Source: CAYMSF01 sp964542255
GTDB taxonomy: Bacteria; Verrucomicrobiota; Lentisphaeria; Victivallales; Victivallaceae
Assembly: GCA_964542255.1 (NCBI GenBank)
Contig: CAZITV010000072.1
Span: forward strand, 1 to 10,851
Reading direction: 5' to 3'
DNA: 10,851 nt
Below are positions 7,453 to 10,851 of this stretch, one piece after another. A program made the position numbers and the translations under genes. How positions within the stretch are numbered: position 1 is the first letter of the stretch; each line of letters starts with the position of its first letter. The notes below the pieces were generated by a model. It did not search any database. It saw only the letters and a program-made list of their open reading frames with translations, and was not told where the DNA came from.

Positions 7453-8560
7453 CACACCGCGAACAATTTTTCGCTTTACTGGAAGGGAAAGAACAAAAAG
7501 AGGTGCTGTTTTTTCCTGATATTACTAATTATTATGTTGCCCACCGGGTGAACGATGGTGAAGAACGGCCTTTTTCACCAGGGCAATTTATTCCAGATGA
7601 CGCGGCTATTCATCAGCGGCGCGGCACGATGCCGGATGAGTTCAAGGACTGGACCTGTCTGGATTTTTACAAAAATTTTGACTGGGGGTTCCCTACTCAC
7701 ATTTATAGTTGGTTTGACACGACCTATTCAGGCGGCATTACCAAGACCATCTCCAAAGCAGATGGAAAACGCATCACCAAACTGCATACGCCTCAAGGTG
7801 ACTTAACCAAAGTTGATTTGCTGGCCAATGACGGCTCCTGGTGCACAACAGAACATTTTGTCAAAAATTTAGACGATTTGCGACTGATGCTCCGCGTGGT
7901 CGAGAATACCCATTATTCAGCCGATAACGCCAAAATTCAAAATTTAATGAACCAAATGGGTGGACAGGGCTTCGGTGACGTGGTGATTCCGCGTTCGCCG
8001 TTCGGTAAACTGGTTCACGAATATATGGGCTTTGAAAACGTTATTTTCGAAATTGCCGACAACGAGCAAATCTTGCTTGATTTTATGAAGGTGCAAGCGG
8101 CGAAAGACTTGGAATTGGTTCATCTTGCGGCGCAGGCGCCGGAGCGGCTGGTTATTCTTTCCGATCACACTGATGAATTTTTAATCGCGCCCCCGCACTA
8201 TGTTAAATATTGCATTCCATACTACCAGCAAGTTTGTGATATTTTACATAAAGCCGGCAAATTAGTGTCAACTCATTTGGATGGGAATTTTAAAGGATAT
8301 TTTCCCTATTTGAGGGATACCGGCTTCGACCTGCTTGACGGTTGCACCCCCTATCCAATGTTTAACTATACCGCCGAAGAATTAGCTGCCGCCCTGCCTC
8401 AGGGAATGTATGCATTTTGCGGCGTACCTTCGGGATATTTCGCCGATGGCAGTTCTACCGAGAAAATTTGTGAGTTTGGCGAACGTATTGCCCTCGCTGG
8501 CGCCGGACGCTTTATTGTCAATATCGGCGACATTCTGCCTACCAACGGCGATATTTACAA
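7449..8560 (+). CDS. URO-D-superfamily protein 1, 3' end lost in assembly gap
   Basis: The first 370 codons of a uroporphyrinogen-decarboxylase-fold (TIM barrel) protein are present. It opens MTHREQFFALLEGKEQKEVLFFPD, the usual start of non-haem URO-D family members, and reaches the near-terminal NIGDILPTNGDIY before the Ns. Only perhaps 10-20 residues should be missing. It lacks the RxPxWxMRQAGRY-type N-terminus of true HemE, so haem synthesis is unlikely. At the position of the zinc motif H-x-C of methyltransferases such as MtaA it has His276-Leu-Asp278-Gly, so cysteine is replaced by aspartate. It is therefore probably not a standard zinc-thiol methyltransferase. ATGA overlap with the GH2 gene implies translational coupling and a shared pathway. 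AAAGG at 7434-7438 is the ribosome site. The actual reaction is unknown. Confidence 0.85.
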
Positions 8561-8660
8561 NNNNNNNNNNNNNNNNNNNNNNNNNNNNNNNNNNNNNNNN
8601 NNNNNNNNNNNNNNNNNNNNNNNNNNNNNNNNNNNNNNNNNNNNNNNNNNNNNNNNNNNN
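8561..8660. other. Assembly gap of 100 Ns
   Basis: Exactly 100 undetermined bases, the usual placeholder for a scaffold gap of unknown length. The flanking URO-D genes need about 10-20 codons, a stop, a ribosome site and about 6-8 codons here, roughly 70-110 nt. The true gap could be close to 100 nt, but an extra gene in it cannot be excluded. Confidence 0.97.
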
Positions 8661-9710
8661 GTTATTTCAGCAATAAATCACAAATCGGAAGACCGCGTGC
8701 CTATTACGTTTGATGCGGATGGCGAAGTGTACGAGCGCCTCTATTCATATTTCAACATATTCGATAAAGACCGCAAAAAACGCCTTTTTGAAAGAATGAA
8801 TATTGATACATGGATGCTGCTGCCTGGTAATTTTAATTACACTCCGGAAGAAGCGGCAAAAGAAGGTGTCAGACGTTCCATTTGGGGAGTTGATTATATC
8901 AGAGTGAATTTGCCGAACGGAGCCTGTCACAACGAAATTTGCGGAACACCATTGAACGGGAAAGATGACATCTCCGACTTGAAAAATTATCCATTTCCAA
9001 AAGCCTCTGCCCTGGATTTTTCTAGTTTCGGCGATGCCGCTCAAACGTACAAAGAGCAGGCCGTAATCGGCGTTGCAAGTTGGGGGGTATATCACACTGC
9101 GAGTTTCATGCGCGGGATGGAAAATATCATGCTGGATTTTGCCATGCGTCCGGAATATTTGCATTATCTTTTTGACCGGATTGCAGAGTATATGCTTGAA
9201 GCAGCAGCAATCATGCTGGAAAAACATAGCAATGGAATTGATATTGTCTATATCGCAGATGATTACTGTTCTCAGCGCGGGCCATTGTTTTCTCCTGATG
9301 ATTTCCGGGAATATTGCTTCCCGTATCTCAAGCAGATGGGTGAACTTATTCACAAGCACAATAAAAAATTTCAACTGCATGTATGCGGTTCGGTGCGACA
9401 ATATATTCCTCAACTCATTGAAGCAGGCGTTGATATGCTCGAACCGATTCAAACCCGCGCCGCAGGTATGAACCCGGTAGAACTAAAACGCGAATTTGGC
9501 AAAGAACTCTGCTTCTACGGCGGGATGGACTTGCAGGATATACTGGTCAAAGGCACGCCGCTGCAGGTCGCGGACGAAGCCAAGTATCTCATTGAAACTC
9601 TGTGGCACGATGGCGGCTATGTGTTCGGTCCTGGTCATACCTACATCCAGGCTGACGCGCCGCTCGAAAATATAATCGCGATGTACGAAACTGCCGCAAA
9701 CATAAGGTGA
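8661..9710 (+). CDS. URO-D-superfamily protein 2, 5' end lost in assembly gap, MtaA-like metal motif
   Basis: The frame opens directly from the gap with VISAINHKSEDRVPITFD, which in this family normally follows a short start such as M-x-x-R-E-R. Only a few N-terminal residues are likely missing; 349 codons remain. The zinc motif is of methyltransferase type: HVCG at 9378-9389 gives H-x-C. Near the end, GPGH (His codon 9636-9638) stands where MtaA-like proteins have PGC, so the third ligand may be His. The following APLENIIAMYE is the classic URO-D family ending. A role as a methyl- or other C1-transferring enzyme is an inference; an uncharacterised decarboxylase-like activity is the alternative. 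It is followed 4 nt later by a third URO-D gene whose ribosome site overlaps this stop. Confidence 0.85.
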   Translation, partial: VISAINHKSEDRVPITFDADGEVYERLYSYFNIFDKDRKKRLFERMNIDTWMLLPGNFNYTPEEAAKEGVRRSIWGVDYIRVNLPNGACHNEICGTPLNGKDDISDLKNYPFPKASALDFSSFGDAAQTYKEQAVIGVASWGVYHTASFMRGMENIMLDFAMRPEYLHYLFDRIAEYMLEAAAIMLEKHSNGIDIVYIADDYCSQRGPLFSPDDFREYCFPYLKQMGELIHKHNKKFQLHVCGSVRQYIPQLIEAGVDMLEPIQTRAAGMNPVELKREFGKELCFYGGMDLQDILVKGTPLQVADEAKYLIETLWHDGGYVFGPGHTYIQADAPLENIIAMYETAANIR

Positions 9711-9714
9711 CAAT

Positions 9715-10767
9715 ATGCAAAATCTTAAACCGTTGCTAGATGACTTAGAACTCCGCATCAATATTGACTCAGAAGAACAATTATTCTCTGACTGGAAAGA
9801 TTTCTGGTTGGGAAAAAACAAAGGCGATTTCTTTGCTCCGCGGCGCAAGATAGTAAATCAATCGCGAATTGAGTGGCCTGATGTAAATATTAACGATGCC
9901 TTCGTGGCCCCGGAGCTGATGCTTCTGCGCGAAATTTGTTCCTGCAATCAAATTCTTAGTTCACCGGTCGGTAAAATTATGAATATCCGGGCAAATTATG
10001 GCACTGGAATAATGCCATCGCTGTTCGGTGGTGAATTGTTCATGATGGAACGTTTTCACAATACTTTGCCTACGACAATTCCACAAGGTGAACATGTAAT
10101 TGACCGCCTGCTGCAGCAAGGTATTCCAAATTTGAACGCTGGCTTGGGACAGCAGGTTTTCGACACGACTGAATATTATCTTGAAACGCTGCGGGATTAT
10201 CCTAAAATAAGTCGCTTTGTACCGCTGTATCATCCAGACCTGCAGGGACCGCTGGATATATTGGAACTTGTTTGGGGCAGTGATTTCTTCCTCGCACTGT
10301 TTGATTATCCTGAAAAAATCCACGCCATGATGCGGCTGATCAATGATACCTATATAAAATTTATGGAAAAATATCTGGCTCTCGTGCCGCCGACTGAGAG
10401 CGGTTTCAGTGCTCATTGGGGGTTGTTAATTCGCGGTCAAATTGCCTTGAGAAATGATTCAGCCATCAATATTTCCGCGGAACAGTATGAGGAGTTTGTC
10501 AGACCTTACGACCAGGAAATTCTTGATAAATTTAACGGCGGCATCATTCACTACTGCGGTAAAGGCGACCATTTTGTCGCCAGTATGTGCAAAATGGAAA
10601 AACTCTACGCTATCCATCTCTCTCAGCCGCATCTCAATGATATGCCGCGCGTTTTTACCGGCTCCATTGACCAAGGCAAACGAATTGTCTGGCTTGATGA
10701 AAAAACGGTTGAGGCGGCAAACCGCCCACTGCTCGGATTAGTCAATAAAGGACAAGGCAACCTGTAA
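9715..10767 (+). CDS. URO-D-superfamily protein 3, divergent
   Basis: This complete 350-aa protein is a distant URO-D-fold member. It starts MQNLKPLLDDLELRINID, with a longer N-terminal helical region than the other two, and has the family segments PLYHPDLQGPLDILELVWG and LFDYPEKIHAMMRLI. His279-Tyr-Cys281-Gly (HYCGKGDHF) occupies the H-x-C metal site, but no PGC/PGH third-ligand segment follows; the protein ends with LDEKTVEAANRPLLGL. It may thus bind metal differently or have another role. The ribosome site AAGGTGA (9704-9710) includes the stop codon of the preceding gene, which indicates coupled translation. It is the last gene of the operon visible here; the 84 nt after it hold no clear terminator. 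No true HemE motifs are seen, so the reaction is unknown. Confidence 0.83.
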   Translation: MQNLKPLLDDLELRINIDSEEQLFSDWKDFWLGKNKGDFFAPRRKIVNQSRIEWPDVNINDAFVAPELMLLREICSCNQILSSPVGKIMNIRANYGTGIMPSLFGGELFMMERFHNTLPTTIPQGEHVIDRLLQQGIPNLNAGLGQQVFDTTEYYLETLRDYPKISRFVPLYHPDLQGPLDILELVWGSDFFLALFDYPEKIHAMMRLINDTYIKFMEKYLALVPPTESGFSAHWGLLIRGQIALRNDSAINISAEQYEEFVRPYDQEILDKFNGGIIHYCGKGDHFVASMCKMEKLYAIHLSQPHLNDMPRVFTGSIDQGKRIVWLDEKTVEAANRPLLGLVNKGQGNL

Positions 10768-10851
10768 AGTAGTCTTCGCTGCATGCAATGAATTCAGCCG
10801 TTACCGATATTTTGGCAACATATTGCCGTGGGCATCTATCAGAGCGTCGCA

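Noticed and set aside
8745..9452. Long antisense open frame of 235 codons
   Set aside because: It lies wholly opposite the well-supported URO-D protein 2 gene, has no ribosome site I trust, and its translation shows no recognisable domain. It is a shadow of the coding strand.
7449..10767. URO-D proteins as haem biosynthesis HemE
   Set aside because: None has the HemE N-terminal arginine motif (RxPxWxMRQAGRY), the three copies differ strongly, and the context is a sugar operon.
10814..10827. Small hairpin GGCAA-CATA-TTGCC after the last gene
   Set aside because: The 5-bp stem is short and no T run follows on either strand, so it is not a credible terminator.
10788..10851. Possible start of another rightward gene (ATG 10788, open to the window end) or the C-terminus of a leftward gene (stop at 10801)
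   Set aside because: Only about 21 codons are visible on one strand and 16 on the other. The ATG has no Shine-Dalgarno and neither peptide is recognisable, so I cannot choose between them.

Overview
The window is about 10.85 kb of chromosomal-looking DNA of intermediate GC content. It is interrupted by one run of exactly 100 Ns (8561-8660), which points to a draft or metagenome assembly. The gene content fits an anaerobic, glycan-degrading member of the PVC group, perhaps Lentisphaerota. The clues are a GH63-type glycosidase, a GH2-type glycosidase, several divergent URO-D-fold proteins and a GntR regulator with a LacI-like sensor domain. This placement is an inference from gene content; no rRNA or other lineage marker is visible.

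Left part (1-1133): the 5' end of a leftward GH63-type glycosidase gene runs off the window. A 327-bp AT-rich divergent region follows. It holds a possible small ORF (481-624) that overlaps the start of a 151-aa predicted lipoprotein gene. An 11-bp inverted repeat lies after the lipoprotein gene.

Middle (1144-4787): a complete mutS gene converges on a leftward GntR-type regulator gene, with only 5 bp between the stop codons. The regulator is divergent from the operon to its right.

Right part (4788-10767): the divergent region carries a perfect consensus sigma-70-type promoter (TTGACA-17 bp-TATAAT). Two copies of an operator-like palindrome centred on GAATATTC sit in it, one in the spacer and one just downstream of the -10 box. 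The promoter drives a tight operon: an unusual GH2-type glycosidase with no N-terminal jelly-roll domain, then three URO-D-superfamily proteins. The 753-codon reading frame across the N run is not one protein. It is two URO-D genes, one missing its 3' end and one missing its 5' end, joined in frame by the arbitrary gap length.

The working model is a repressed, substrate-induced catabolic unit. The regulator would sense a sugar or glycoside, the cytoplasmic GH2 enzyme would cleave it, and the URO-D-fold proteins would act on the product. URO-D relatives outside haem synthesis include zinc- and corrinoid-dependent methyltransferases (MtaA, MtbA, CmuA), so demethylation of an O-methylated glycoside is one testable idea. 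No corrinoid protein or transporter lies in the window. The three URO-D proteins differ at the H-x-C zinc motif, so they are probably not interchangeable.
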